DNA of 64,000 nt from Haliclona indistincta. Taxonomy: Eukaryota; Porifera; Demospongiae; Haplosclerida; Chalinidae. Of the stretch, positions 1 to 11,862 are shown piece by piece. A program made the position numbers and the translations under genes. The DNA lies in assembly GCA_964017065.1 (NCBI GenBank), contig OZ024783.1:8286391-8350390 (forward strand). The letters are read 5' to 3'. The first letter of the stretch is position 1. Each line of letters opens with the position of its first letter. Below the pieces are notes generated by a model, which made no database searches, was not told the DNA's origin, and worked only from the letters and a program-made list of their open reading frames with translations.

Positions 1-1
1 G

Positions 2-499
2 TTAGCTGCATCTCCAGACAGTGTTGTTCACGATCCAGTGTCAGTACCTCCAATGGCGCTTGCAGAGATCATAAACCCATACTCAGCAAGGGACAAGACA
101 GTGTTGAAATTTGGGAGAAAACCTTCTTCTTGCCTGAAAGTTCAAGAAAAATTTTATGATACATGTCGGCTCAAACATGGACACGACTATTACTACCAAG
201 TGCAGTGTCAGCTTTATTGTACAGACATGGAGTGGTGTGACTTTATAGTCAAGACAGAGAAGGATATACACATCGAACGTATTGGCAGAGACAGACAATG
301 GCGGAACTCACAAATGGACAAATCCAGTCAGTTCTACTTTAATGCTCTTCTTCCTGAGCTGAGCTGGCCTGTCCTAGACACAAGAAAGGAGGAATCAGGG
401 AACCTCATCTTTAAGGAAACAACTCACTTGCTTTCAGTCCTAAGCCTCACACCTATTTATTTACTCATTGAGCTTCTAGTTAGACTCGTATACATGTAG
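2..499 (+). pseudogene. YqaJ-type nuclease, C-terminal part, partial at window edge
   Basis: The frame is open from the first bases of the window, so the true start lies outside it. The translation begins LAASPDS and contains AEIINPYS, which line up with the SPDG and EIKCPYS boxes of the YqaJ/lambda-exonuclease fold. Next comes the family's YYYQVQCQLYCTDMEWCDF block and a tail ending in FYFNALLPEL. In the family the nuclease uses the Asp of SPD and the Glu and Lys of EIK; here the Lys is replaced (EII) and the Gly of SPDG is Ser, so activity is doubtful. YqaJ proteins in animals are often linked to mobile DNA. The last ~75 residues recur at 55956-56186. Family assignment is by motif recognition; the decayed state is inferred from the substitutions. 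Confidence 0.72.
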
Positions 500-1529
500 C
501 CCTTACTGAAAGCTCACATGTATTTAATTGTGCAATGATCGGCTATGATTATAATTATTATCACCATAAGTTGACATAAAATAACAATATTCACAACGCA
601 TAGGTTGTGTGGGTGCGAAAGGGTACCCGCCACCTCAAGAAGGCAAGCCAAACTCCTCAACTTGCAGTTCTGCCAAGGCATTATACAATTCCTAAGACTA
701 TAAGTACTGTTGACAATTATAGTTGCTTATAACTTAACAGTCTTGGGCACATACAAACTCATTTTTGTGTGAATTTTTCTATTTTAAAAATGACAATGTG
801 GCCTCCAAATTGCTAAAATTGCAACTAAATCAGCAGTTTAATTTCAATTTTTTTTTCTGGGAAAGACTCCAGACCCCCACTGGTTTTTAGATAACTTGCC
901 GCCTCATTACAAAAATCCTGCCTACGCCCCTGACTAGAACCAGTGAAAACAGACAGAAACAACTACTCATACACAACTACAAATACAAGCAGCAACTCTT
1001 TCAAAATAATAATTAGTTTCTTCCCCCTCTCCTCTTCGCTCTCCCCTCCTTCTTTGCACAAACATGGTCTACTTATTCGCACTCTCTTTCACCTGCCCAC
1101 TCAAATCAATTCATTCACTCACAATCAGTGACGAAACTTCATGTTGTCAACTAGCAATGCAGTACATCAGCTACTGTCACAATACAATTGAGAGTACCCA
1201 CGAGATGTCCATTATTTCTGCCAAGGCTTACATAAATCTATACCAATGATGCTGTACTGTACTATGACACAGCAGCTCATGGACCTACCAAGACGTACAT
1301 TTTCAGCAGTATAACTATGCTCATTATTGCGTACAGGTAAAGCATTGCACAGTTAGTCAGTTATGCACACATACGTAATTATTGAGACAATGATGTAAGT
1401 TAAAACAGAGTCCTACTGATAACTAGTAGAATGTTTACAAGAACCTAATGATGAGGAATACCAAAGAATGAGAATGCATTATGTGTTGGTGTTTAAGGTA
1501 GAGTGCGATAGGAGGAGATGTCAGTGAGT
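500..1529. other. non-coding flank, shared with 56187-59800
   Basis: No convincing gene. The stretch matches 56187-56907 and then the flanks of the elements at 56911-59666, so it is the pre-insertion version of that region. Useful empty sites are near 1248 (for the 56911-58607 element) and at TA 1372-1373 (for the 58737-59091 element). Confidence 0.75.
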
Positions 1530-3983
1530 TCATGTTTCAAACAGTAGTGGTTCTCTTGCTAACAGTACTGGAGAGGAAGACTCTTTCTCGTCATGAGGAT
1601 GGGGAAACTGCAGTACAAACTGATGCTCTCCTCTACGTGTGCCATACACTATTGATGGAGGGGATCCTGGAGGAGATCTGTCTGTTGCTACTTGGTTTAT
1701 TTCTCTGTACTCATCTGGTCTGTCTCTAAACCCTAGCTTTCTCTTCATCCTTTTGAGATCAAAGTTCCGCCAGATGTACATTGCCATAGTAACAAGACAG
1801 ACAACTAGTGACAAGCAAATGGACACAATGGTTGCTATTTGATAGTCTATCTTGAGAAAATCTAAAAACAGAATAACAATGCTTAATAGAATTGTGTTAA
1901 GAAGAAAAAATGCCCAAGATATTTTTTTTTGTACACACAATCTGTTAAAGACCACAGTACAAGAATACTAACAAACGTGGCAGTGATAGAGACACTGAAA
2001 ATAGATGAAAAGGAAGATGTCACAGTGAGAGTTAGTCGTACCAACAGAGTCAATCCTGTCCAGAATCGATACTTGTCTTTGTAAGGTCCTCCATAAGCAT
2101 CCAACAGTGGCTTGAACCTTGCCACAGGATTCCACCTGTGCTGTGGGATACACTTGTCACTGTATCTCTCCAGCAGAGGAGCACACAACACTAAAACAGG
2201 ATAAGCCAGTCCAATGACAAGGACACCACAGGAGAAGACTACCAGAACAAGGTGTTTACCACTGCCATACTCAATGTTTCCATCTACACTCCACACAGTC
2301 AGTATACTGTCATCACACGGAATTTGAAGTTGGGACATGGAAAGAGCATTAGTGGCTGTGAGTATGATTTTTGTATAAGGGATAAAAACTAATGTAGCTA
2401 GTGTTGGGACAGCACGAGAGCCACACAACCTGCATAGCCACACAGAGTAGCGGCAGCCCACAATAATACCACCCATGAGCAAGAACAGGTAAGCAGGAAA
2501 GACGAACTGTAGCCAAGTGTTCCAGTAGCCATCCAGTCCATCAAACAAGCACACTTCAATACCCAGGTCAAGGTTCAGCCATGAGATAAACTGGCTCACC
2601 ACTGGAACACTACCATTTGGAAAGAAGAAAGCTTCATTGAGCCTCACCATATTTGCGTAGAATAGGAGTCCATTTATATTTCCAACAGAGACACTCAAGT
2701 TGAGGAACATCAACATAGCCACCAACACTATGCCAGTGAGGGCAAATACCGGTAACAAGAAAAGATACCAGTTAGAGCAAGTACTACAGCGATTGGATCC
2801 TAGCATGATACTAAGATGAGACTGGCATTTTGTCCACAGAGTATACCTGTTCTATTGCCCATACATTGACGATCTGGTGCCATGATGTCAAATGAGACAT
2901 TGGATCGATTGCAGTAGTCAAAAGGACAATTAGTAGCACCAGTTATACACTGAGTGTTGTTGATGTAGCCAAACCAACTGTTGCCTGATTTAAGAAACTC
3001 AACGCTCGCGGTAAATAAATTGCATTGGACATTGCTAGCACTCAAGAACTGCTCGCAGTGACACTGTCCTGAAATCTTAATAAAGCCAATTGGGCACTCC
3101 ATGATGTCAACTCCAATGGACAAACCCCAGCCCGGTAGTCCACTATCCACTCTGATATCAACTAGTGCTGTTGTTGAGGAAGTGTTCTGCAGGAGAATGT
3201 GGAGCTGAAAACAGTTTTTATTGACGCTTTGACCATAGGAACGAACAAGTGTTGCATGTTGAGTACTGACCTGCACAACACCAGGACTAGTACCGCCATA
3301 GTATCCTACTGTAGCTATTGATGTGTTGATCTCTAGTCCTGGATATGATTGCATATGATGCTGGGTCCTATCAGAGCAATCTGGTAAGCCACTATTGTTA
3401 CAGAAGCAGACCATGATGGGGTCAGAGGCCATGGAAGAGAGTCTGTCAGTGTTAGTGAAATGAAAGTATTTACTGAGAGGAGTGTCAAAGTACCACGAGG
3501 TTTCATTGGGTTGTCCCACATGTGGTACATCATAACAACCCATGAGTACTGCACCATATATGTCACTTCCTCCTTTTCTTGCTCTGTTGCCACTATAAAC
3601 TGTGATTGTGCATTCTGTTTGATGATCCACTGCATATATTGAAGACTGTAAAAGAATTGCTCCACCACGTTCATCAGCAGTGTTGTTGTACAGACACAGC
3701 TCGCCATAAACTGCAATGCTGGCTTGCATTGATAGTGTGATACCTGCTCCCTCTGTGTTTCTGTTATTCTGTATCACATTTCGACCATTGAATACAACGT
3801 TACTTGCGATTAGAGTGATTCCAGTCATATTATTATTTGATATGACACAGTTTTCAAAAGAATTACCATCACTAAACTAGGCACCAAAGGTGCAGATGCC
3901 TCGGTGAAATGCCACCATTTCACATACACAGTAAAGTTTAACTGCAGCTGTTGTAACTTTCTGTACAACAATCACAATGCAGT

Positions 3984-4056
3984 ACAAGAAATTAAAAAGA
4001 TTTCTATCGAAATCAAAAGGATGTAGGGTTGTGAAATCTACCACTGGTTCACAATG
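3984..4056 (+). repeat. orphan arm of a composite foldback element
   Basis: Seventy-odd bases beginning AAATTAAAAAGATTTC and ending CACAATGTAAAC match the outer foldback arms at 19885, 20268, 45989 and 46380. It includes the ATGTAGGGTTG motif. Only one arm is present, so it is a fragment carried inside another element. Confidence 0.75.
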
Positions 4057-4084
4057 TAAACTTATTATATAGTACGTCATCTTT

Positions 4085-4270
4085 CACCAATCAGATTGCT
4101 CTATTCGAGGGCATTAATGTAGGTTATTGACCGTGCGTAGCGTCTTCTATAGCAACAGACCGTTGCGTCTTTGCGAGTTTGAAAAATTCGCAATGTTATT
4201 GCGCTCACAGAGATGAACTATGTAATAAATCATTTATTGCCCTACACAACTCGGGCAATAACCGACATTA
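4085..4270. repeat. repeat shared with 50865-51055, hairpin end
   Basis: Contains GCGTCTTTGCGAGTTTGAA and a terminal TTGCCC/GGGCAA hairpin near 4240. The same block, diverged, lies at 50865-51055 inside a dead paralog of the four-TM gene. I read it as a separate small non-autonomous element; its exact ends are not clear. Confidence 0.55.
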
Positions 4271-6722
4271 ACTAGGCACCGAAGGTGCTTATGCCTCGGT
4301 GGAATGTTATGCATACATGCCTGTCTGACTAAATACGCTGAACTGAAATACACAAGCAGTAATGAAAGTCTGCTGTTGCTAGTTGAACACTATGTTAGTG
4401 ACTGACAACTTATAAAAACATACACAATAAACTGCAGCCTTTCTGTACAGCAATATATAGTTATGCAATCAGAAGCCAATCAGTGCTGACCACAATTCAA
4501 CTGGGCGTGTCTACAATAATGTTCAGTACAGCCCATGCATACTAGATAGCTTCCATAGCTTGCTCACACAATTTCTCTGGACCTGTGCTGCTATCCTGTA
4601 GTGAAATTCTAACCTATAAGCTTATAGGTAGTCACCTATGGATAGCTTTGCCTTTCCAGATCGCCAGCAACAGCTCGATCGCGAGCCGGTGAGCAAATTG
4701 CGCCATAACTCACGAACAAAGCTTCGTATAAAGTTTTCACATGTTCTAGAGCGAGATAATACCGTGTACTACTTGCATTGCTAGTTTCAGACCTTATTTT
4801 TCAGCGTGTGCTGCAAAACTTGAGTAACAGACGGAATGGAACATTTGACATACACAGTAACTGCAGCTATTATACCTTTCTGTACAGCAATCACAAAGCA
4901 ATAGTTATGCAATCAGCTGAAGCCAATCAGTGCTGACAACAATTCAACTGGGCGTGTCTACAATGTTCAGTACTGCCCATGCATACTGAACACGGCGAGA
5001 TAGCTTCCATAGCTTGCTTACACAATTTCCCTGGACCTGCGCTGCTATCCTGTAGTGAAATTCTAACCTATCAGCTTCTAGGTAGTCAACTGTAGATAGC
5101 TTTGCCCTTGAAGAACTCCAGATCGCCAGCAACAGCCATGATAAATCGCGAGGGAGCAAATTGCGCCATAACTCATGAACTAAGCTTCATATGAAGTTTT
5201 CACATGATCGAAAGCGAGATAATACCGTGTTCTACTTGCATTGCTAGTTTCAGAGCTTAACTTTCAGCGTGCGCCTACAAAACTTAACCAGGTGACGAGG
5301 TAACTCACGAACAGAGCCTTGTAACCAAAATCTTTACAATTCATTTCCAAGCAAATATCGACTTTAGCTTGTGTTGCACGTTTCAGCGCTTAGTTTTCAG
5401 CGAGCGACGAGAAATCCTGCCGACAGACAGACAGATACACACATACACAAACCGACTACCATATGCCCCGTGGCTCCGCCCACCGAGGCATAATGACCCC
5501 TTACAAAAGAATACAATGACAGAGTTACCTCCTGTGTTGTTCGAGAAGATACAGTTTTTGAATTGGTTGCTTCAAGCACAGACAAAATGACTGACACATT
5601 GTGACTGCTCTCAAACTGACAACCATATATTACTAAATGAAAGGCTGACATCCCTTTCATGTAAAAGCCAGCTAAAGGTAAATTTGCAAATTTCATTCTA
5701 GTGTCCCCTAATGTAACATAGATGTCCCCAGTACTGATAATATACACTCCATAGTCTGAATATGTCATGCCAGTATGCACAATAGTTGACTTCAGCAAGA
5801 GAAAAGTAATATGTGAATATGAAGAGCCTTCAAAACTTATATCATTAATGGAATGACCATAATTATCAATGAAATCTGTGTTTGTAATATTAACAAGTAG
5901 CGTTGAAGCTTCAGCATAAAAATACATTCCACCACCTACTGCAGCTGTATTTTGTGACAATACCAAACGCTCAAAAAACAGTTCAAACGATCCATGCAAT
6001 GCATTGAACCTTATACCGCCTCCATTGCCATTGGTACGACACTTGGTTATATTCGAGTATGATAAGTCTAGTTGGTAGTTTCCTTCATCGAATGGTTCAT
6101 CGTATGCAAAGACTATTACGCTGCTATAATAACGGTCTTGGCTGGTATACAATGCTGTTGAATTATAGAAAGAACAGTTTGTGATCACTATAGGATTTTT
6201 ACAGAGATGAATACTTAGTCCACATCCCATCATGTGTTGTATTGAATTCTTGAGAAAGAGAACATTCGTGACCAAAGAAAAGGAAAATACTCCATTACGA
6301 TCGTCTCTTCCACAGTTGACTACTGTAAGACTTTCAACCGTAATACTATGAGACCTATCAAAGATGAACCCTCCTCTCCCTCTGGTGCAGTTGATAATTA
6401 CTGTAGACTGCATCACAGTCTCCTCAGCTCCTTTTATCGGCCACTGACCTTGTCCTTTCATAGTCAGATTATGCACATGGCTTATAAATACATGCGACTC
6501 TCTATCATAGCTGTGATTTCCTTCCAAGAAGATGATGGTGGTATTAGAAGTGAAGTAGCGGCCAGGCTGGGAGATGTAGTAGGAGAGGTTGTGGCATATC
6601 TGGTGTGGAGGACATGACTGCTCATGACCAGCATCATCAGCTATGACATAGTAGACATCAGTGCTTGTAAAGGCATTGACAGGTACAGTCAACAACAGCA
6701 GAAACACTAGTAGTGTTGCCAT

Positions 6723-7300
6723 CAGCTGGTGATGCTGTTCAGTTAGTTATACAAGCGATATTCTGAGTTTAAGGCTGAGAGTCAGCCTCTATTTAATGTA
6801 GTGGAATGCGGCTACATTAAGTATGCTACTAAAACAACAAAGTAATTCATTGATGGGTAACAGATGGCACTGATAGGAAGTGGTGTGCAACTATGTAGTA
6901 GCCTAATGGAATGCTCTTAAAGGGTAACTGAAGTGATTTCTTCATTTTCCATTTTATTGCATTTTTCAATAGATGTACCATCACTAGCATCTGAACTAAA
7001 ACAATAACCACAGACCACAGTCCTGACCACAGTGTAATTGCATTGGTAAACCACTCATTGATCCCCATCTACATCAATATCTACTCTAGACATCATAAAT
7101 ATAGTAGAGGCCCTGACTAAGATTTGTAATATAGGAGAGGATAACACAACTGTTTTAGGGTAATTTGACCCCAAGGAATAAGATGTAATAATGTGTAAAA
7201 TTGTCCATCCGCTGCGAAATACCTGAAAATGATCATGCCCTTTTATCGGCAGTGTCACTAACAATAATTGCTCTATCTTCTCAACCATTTTAGTAGCCTA
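6723..7300 (-). promoter_or_regulatory. conserved 5' flank of the membrane-protein genes
   Basis: Upstream of the start at 6722. It contains TTAAGTATGCTACTAAAAC and TGATGGGTAACAGATGGCAC (plus-strand text), repeated upstream of the other two copies (63416-64000, 38267-38430) and as relics at 38880-38940 and 23500-23580. It is a likely promoter/5' UTR by position. I see no defined core element. A short ORF here is shared only with the very recent duplicate, so I do not call it. Confidence 0.5.
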
Positions 7301-7369
7301 CCTTCTAGCAACTGTTCTAAGGTAATATGACCTTAAGGAATGTATTGAGATGTGTGCTGAAACCAATAT

Positions 7370-9772
7370 TCACTGTAGTAGAGCGGATTGGTTGAAAAAT
7401 CGTTCACTTTATGATAAAAGCATGAAACTTGGTACACTGTTAGAACATGACATGAGGATCATTTTTAGCTATAGGGCCATCTCAGATTTGACCTCTGACC
7501 TTTGCGGCAGCTTTTTCTTCCAAATTGCCGATAAAGTCTTCAACTCTCTGCTATCTATACTCTTTCTATATAATTTTGATCATTATACATAATAACAACA
7601 TGCCCTAAGGAATATTTTTATTCTTAAAAAGTTTGACCTTTGACCTCTGCGGCAACGCTTTACTCAAAATAAATTACGAGAGCAATCATTTTTAATGGTA
7701 TTCACTGTTTGTGAGTTACTAGTTCATTGTAGATAGTAAGAGTATTCAAAGTAATTATTTTTGATAATCAAAAGTTGACCTTTGACCTTTGAGGCAAGTT
7801 TTTCTTCAAAATTAATAAATGTGCATGACTACATGTACTGTTAATTTAATGATAATGGTAATGAATTTAATAATGTGATAATTACTCACCTAATAAAACA
7901 TTAAACTGAAACAACATCATGAAGATCAGTCTCACATATAATTATTTTCAACATTAATTAATATTATTATTCACCATGTGAAGAGTGCATATCTTGTCAG
8001 ACACATGATGGAGACATTAATGAATTCTTTAAGCTTGAAAATCAGGCATGCCCACCATCACTGTCAAATTTGGGCAAACTGAGGCTAGGAACCAAGTCAG
8101 ATATTACCAGCTGTCTTGAAATAGTTTCAAATCACCTACTGTTGATGCTATCGTTGTTGATGGTGCAGCAGTAGTAAATAATTATGCTGAAGCCTGGTAC
8201 TGCACAGACCTTTTCAGATTACGGTTCTCAAGTATTTTTTGCCTTAGATTAAAGAACAACTACAGAAAGTACAAAGGCTTGAATTGGTGTGGGATGAGTA
8301 TTTATTCAAGGAAGCTTAAAAAGTATTCACGCAGTACAAGGGGCAAAGGAAGCCGCAGGCGAGTAGGATCCACCAATGCTTTGCCTAGAAACTGGAGGAA
8401 ATTTATTAGAAACGATGACAACATGGCTGAGCTGTTCTCTTTTTTAAGTATTGAAACTGCTAAGATTGAAACAAAGGTACAAATTGTTGTAACACACCAC
8501 AAAGATGTGCTATGCAATTGGACAAGAGACACTAAAGGTCTTGCTCCTTGCACACAGGCCTTGCTCCTTGCAAATTTTGCCTCTGGCAAGACCTTTAGTG
8601 TCTCTTGTCCAATTGCATAGCACATCTTTGTGGTGTGTTACAACAATTTGTACCTTTGTTTCAATCTTAGCAGTTTCAATACTTAAAAAAGAGAACAGCT
8701 CAGCCATGTTGTCATCATTTCTAAGAAATTTCCTCCAGTTTCTAGGCAAAGCATTGGTGGATCCTACTCGCCTGCGGCTTCCTTTGCCCCTTGCACTGCG
8801 TGAATACTTTTTAAGCTGCCTTGAATATACTCATCCCACACCAACTCAAGCCTTTGTACTTTCTGTAGTTGTTCTTTAATCTAAGGCAAAAATACTTGAG
8901 AACCGTAATCTGAAAAGGTCTGTGCAGTACCAGGCTTCAGCATAATTATTTACTACTGCTGCACCATCAACAACGATAGCATCAACAGTATGTGATTTGA
9001 AACTATTTCAAGACAGCTGGTAATATCTGACTTGGTTCCTAGCCTCAGTTTGCCCAAATTTGACAGTGATGGTGGGCATGCCTGATTTTCATGCTTAAAG
9101 AATTCATTAATGTCTCCATCACGTGTCTGACAAGATATGCACTCTTCACATGGTGAATAATAATATTAATTAATGTTGAAAATAATTATATGTGAGACTG
9201 ATCTTCATGTTGTTGTTTCAGTTTAATGTTTTATTAGGTGAGTAATTATCATGAGACAGTACATTATTAAATTCATTATCATTATCATTAAATTAACAGT
9301 ACGTGTAGTCATGCACATTTATTAATTTTGAAGAAAAACTTGCCGCAAAGGTCAAAGGTCAACTTTTGATTGTCAAAAATAATTACTTTGAATACTCTTA
9401 CTATCTACAATGAACTGGTAACTCACAAACAGTGAATACCATTAAAAATGATTGCTCTCGTAATTTATTTTGAGTAAAGCGTTGCCGCAGAGGTCAAAGG
9501 TCAAACTTTTTAAGAATAAAAATATTCCTTAGGGCATGTTGTTATTATGTATAATGATCAAAATTATATAGAATGAGTATAGATAGAAGAGAGTTGAAGA
9601 CTTTATCGGCAATTTGGAAGAAAAAGCTGCCGCAAAGGTCAGAGGTCAAATCTGAGATGGCCCTATAGCTAAAAATGATCCTCATGTCATGTTCTAACAG
9701 TGTACCAAGTTTCATGCTTTTATCATAAAGTGAACGATTCACCCCAAAAATGCTACCAATCCGCTCTACTAT
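7370..9772. repeat. large inverted repeat, ~1.2-kb arms
   Basis: Arms run about 7370-8544 and 8586-9772 around a 41-bp spacer (8545-8585). The inner ends read AAGAGACACTAAAGGTCTTGC and its complement. Arms differ at scattered sites and small indels, so this is not a perfect copy artefact. Both arms hold the same fragment of a CXC-family gene and three copies of a TTTGACCTTTGACCT-like motif. A transcript through it could fold into a hairpin more than 1 kb long. Confidence 0.92.
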
Positions 9773-10100
9773 AATAGCAATTCCCTCAAAATGGACTTTG
9801 AGAAAATTCCCTGCACGTCAGCCAATGCAAGAAAGCATATTCAAAGGGCATATTATCAACAACAGCTGTGGATACAAGCCCCACTTTAAGATGGTTTAGA
9901 AATGAACACTGAGTTGTATGGTTTCACATATAAAATTTAATAGTTCCTGGTATTGTTACCTCCGAGCCTGAAGACCTTCGTGATCCTTGTACATGTGGTA
10001 AATGTGCCCACAAGAATGGATATGTCGCTGCAGGGTAGCTGGAATCAAGTGTTGCAAATACTGCAAGTGTAAAGGAGGTGAATCCTGCAAAAACCCATAA
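7950..10100 (+). pseudogene. CXC (tesmin-like) gene of the invertebrate LAPC family, decayed
   Basis: Recognisable pieces on the plus strand are FFKLENQACPPSLSNLGK (about 8030), VDAIVVDGAAVV (about 8140), MLKPGTAQTFSDYGSQVF (about 8180), RGKGSRRRV with LPRNWRKFIRNDDN (about 8340-8425), and GLAPC (about 8540). All come from the middle of an uncharacterised family common in invertebrate genomes. The inverted copy then intervenes, and at about 9810-10090 the C-terminal part resumes: CTSANARKHIQRAYYQ, a CTCGKCAHKN segment and CCKYCKCKGGESCKNP, the CXC zinc-binding repeat. Frames change several times and there are stops, so it is dead. The order of pieces suggests the inverted duplication formed within one gene. 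Family role is unknown; transposon linkage is an inference. Confidence 0.7.
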
Positions 10101-10167
10101 CTTATTTTTTGTGAACATTTTAAAATACTGCCCAAGTTTATATTTTTAAGTGACTTCTTAAGTTAAT

Positions 10168-10770
10168 GAAGCACCAAAGGTGCAGATGCCTCGGTGGAAT
10201 GCAACCATTTTACATACACAGCAACAAACTGCAGCTGTTATACCTTGCTGTACAGAAATCACAATGCAGTATAATAGTACTGATTATGCAATGCAATTCC
10301 TGCATGATGAAATTTGCTAGTGGGTTGCAACTATCCAATCAGAAGCCTAGCAGTGCTAACCACATGGAATTCAGTTGGGCGTGCCTATAATCAACACAGC
10401 ATGCACGTGATCGAGCGCTGGTTGCTAGCTGGCACTGCTTAGCGATAGCACGATTGATTTCTCAGCACTCACTGTACTACCTAGGGTAAAGAATTGTCTT
10501 ACAAGCTGTGAAGAAGACTATAGTAGACAGCTTTATCTTCAGCGAAGTCCCACAATGCTGAGCGAGTCCAGCAATGCCATTCAAGGTAACGAAGCTTTGG
10601 AACCAAAAGTCTATCAATTCAATTCCAAGGCAACACCGAGTTGAACATGTATTGCAAGTATCAGCGCTTAGTTTTCCGCCGACGCGGAGTTCTGCCTGCG
10701 GACAGAATGAATGAATGAATGACAAACCGACGAACTACTGTATGCCTCGTGGCTCCGCCCACCGAGGCAT
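10168..10770. mobile_element. hairpin-capped element (AAT family), 603 bp
   Basis: Flanked by AAT on both sides (10165-10167, 10771-10773). The left end is GAAGCACCAAAGGTGC, a small hairpin, then ATGCCTCGGTGG. The right end is a 29-bp hairpin, ATGCCTCGTGGC then GCCCACCGAGGCAT. The 12 bp ATGCCTCGGTGG at the left are complementary to the last bases at the right, so there is also a short terminal inverted repeat. No ORF of note. This is the simplest complete member in the window. Confidence 0.8.
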
Positions 10771-10773
10771 AAT

Positions 10774-11023
10774 AAATATTGTCTCTTTTTGTTGCTAATA
10801 CCATGTACTTATACTGTTTTCAAACCAACAGAATCTTAAAAATTAATATTAAACTCTTTAAAAAATCATTATTTTTGTGGTCGCTTGGCTCTTTCCATGC
10901 TGATCTTACTTCCCGCCATCTCGCAACTAGCTCGGCTAGACACACACAAGCACTACAGACAGAGATCATTGCACACATCACTAGCACACTATTATTGTCC
11001 TGCTGTCTCTAAAAATATATTCA
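10774..11023. other. non-coding spacer
   Basis: AT-rich, no feature recognised; lies between the hairpin-capped element and the oxygenase-like fragment. Confidence 0.5.
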
Positions 11024-11255
11024 TCACAAGTCAGTTACTGTTTCGTTTCCTTTTCCAACACTAGAGCATTCAATAAGCTTGAGAATATCAACATCTTGCA
11101 AACCAGGAAAAGCAACTCCATTCCATTGTCCATCTCTGTTAAGATAAGTAACTTGTACTTTAGAAGGTTTTGGTAAAGCTCCTCCACAGGTAAATCGATC
11201 AGAAGATAACTTTTCCCAAGGATTGTATAAGCCAAAGAATTTACTGTTCAGCATC
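11024..11255 (-). pseudogene. 2OG-Fe(II) oxygenase-like N-terminal fragment
   Basis: Encodes FTCGGALPKPSKVQVTYLN and GLQDVDILKLIE, matching the N-terminal regions of the copies at 16229-17222 and 47855-49173. It ends after KGNETVTD, well before the catalytic domain. It lies directly downstream of the C-terminus of the 11262-17222 gene in the same orientation, so it is a truncated tandem duplicate. Confidence 0.8.
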
Positions 11256-11261
11256 TTCATT

Positions 11262-11672
11262 TGCTTATTTTTTCTCTTTTCTTCGTCTTCTTTGTTGTCT
11301 CTGTTTTCTTTCGTTTTGCTGCCCTCTTTGATGTTGGTACTCTTTGTCCATTGGCATATTCTTCATCGATATCATGTAGAGGTGACCTATCGCTCCATGT
11401 AGGTACAGTAACTAAAATAGCTGCAGCCATGTACAAAGTCTCTGTACCCTTGCATTCACCTTCAAAGCCAAAATCAGAAGCTACAAAACCTGGTACTTTC
11501 TGCTTAAATTCCTGACACCAGATGATACCTTCAGCATTTTTATAACCATGACGTTAAAACCACTTCTTCCAGGAATATATTTCATGTCCAATAAATCCAA
11601 AGTTCGGATCCTTGTTCGCCACCTCATAGTGAAACTGGCAATGAAACAAACATTCCTGTATGTCATAATTAT
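11262..11672 (-). pseudogene. 2OG-Fe(II) oxygenase-like gene A, 3' part
   Basis: C-terminal half of the gene whose 5' part is 16229-17222; the DIRS element lies between. It reads YDIQECLFHCQFHYEVA, then an IIWCQEFKQKVP block and MAAAILV, all shared with the copy at 47855-49173. It ends in a Lys/Arg-rich tail with a stop near 11262. Deleting 11673-16228 joins DFDDN (5' part) to YDIQE (this part) in frame, so this half was coding-compatible when the element landed. Other lesions in the 5' part make the gene as a whole a pseudogene. Confidence 0.85.
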
Positions 11673-11694
11673 ATTTCAGAAGGCTCAGTCTCAC

Positions 11695-11827
11695 ATATCA
11701 ATTGTGTATGGCCCAGTTTTCTAATAATTACAGTTAGTTTGTAGTATTTACGGTATAGTTCCCCGCCCATAGGCGGGTCTTTACGGTACTATAAAGTTAG
11801 CTACACGTGGTCACACTTCGGCCTTTT
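11695..11827 (+). repeat. DIRS left inverted terminal repeat
   Basis: 133 bp, from ATATCAATTGTGTATGG to CACTTCGGCCTTTT. It is the inverse complement of 16022-16154, with no mismatch that I could see. A 22-bp extension outside it (11673-11694) is repeated only in the internal complementary region. Confidence 0.92.
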
Positions 11828-11862
11828 TTCTAACTCGAACAAGAGACCTACTAACCTACATC

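Larger units (their letters stand above)
3878..5491. mobile_element. hairpin-capped element (AAT family), composite copy
   Basis: Inserted in the membrane-protein copy; the paralog at 59807-63415 shows the uninterrupted site (near 62180). The left end carries GGCACCAAAGGTGCAGATG followed by CCTCGGTG. The right end is a short hairpin, ATGCCCCGTGGC then CCACCGAGGCAT, followed by AAT. The flank before the left end is AAC, consistent with a 3-bp AAT target duplication that has lost one base. Inside, a second left end starts at about 4271 and a foldback-arm fragment sits at 3984-4056, so this is a nest of elements. No coding capacity. Confidence 0.78.
1530..6722 (-). pseudogene. beta-helix/multi-pass membrane protein, copy 1, broken
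   Basis: Reads MATLLVFLLLLTVPVNAFTS from 6722 downward, with the same signal peptide and repeat region as the intact copy at 59807-63415. Against that copy I see five lesions: a 4-bp loss (AGTG) near 5565 that shifts the frame, a 1.6-kb hairpin-capped element at 3878-5491, a 21-bp in-frame loss near 3595, a 2-bp gain near 2823, and a 10-bp loss near 1911. Between the lesions the protein is nearly identical to the intact copy, including the LCG cysteine segment, the TM segments and the DAYGGPYKDKYRFWTG block. The gene was therefore inactivated recently, after the segmental duplication that made the pair. Expression of the N-terminal ~380 residues alone cannot be excluded. Confidence 0.9.

Noticed and set aside
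6847..7068. A short ORF conserved between the two large duplicates (also 63519-63761)
   Set aside because: The duplicates are too similar for conservation to mean selection, and the ORF is not kept upstream of the third copy.
8279..8879. Four overlapping ORFs around the centre of the inverted repeat
   Set aside because: They are the two arms of the palindrome read on both strands; the real content is one decayed CXC-family fragment.
7370..9772. The palindrome as an assembly artefact
   Set aside because: The arms differ by scattered substitutions and indels, which an artefactual copy would not show. Long reads would settle it.
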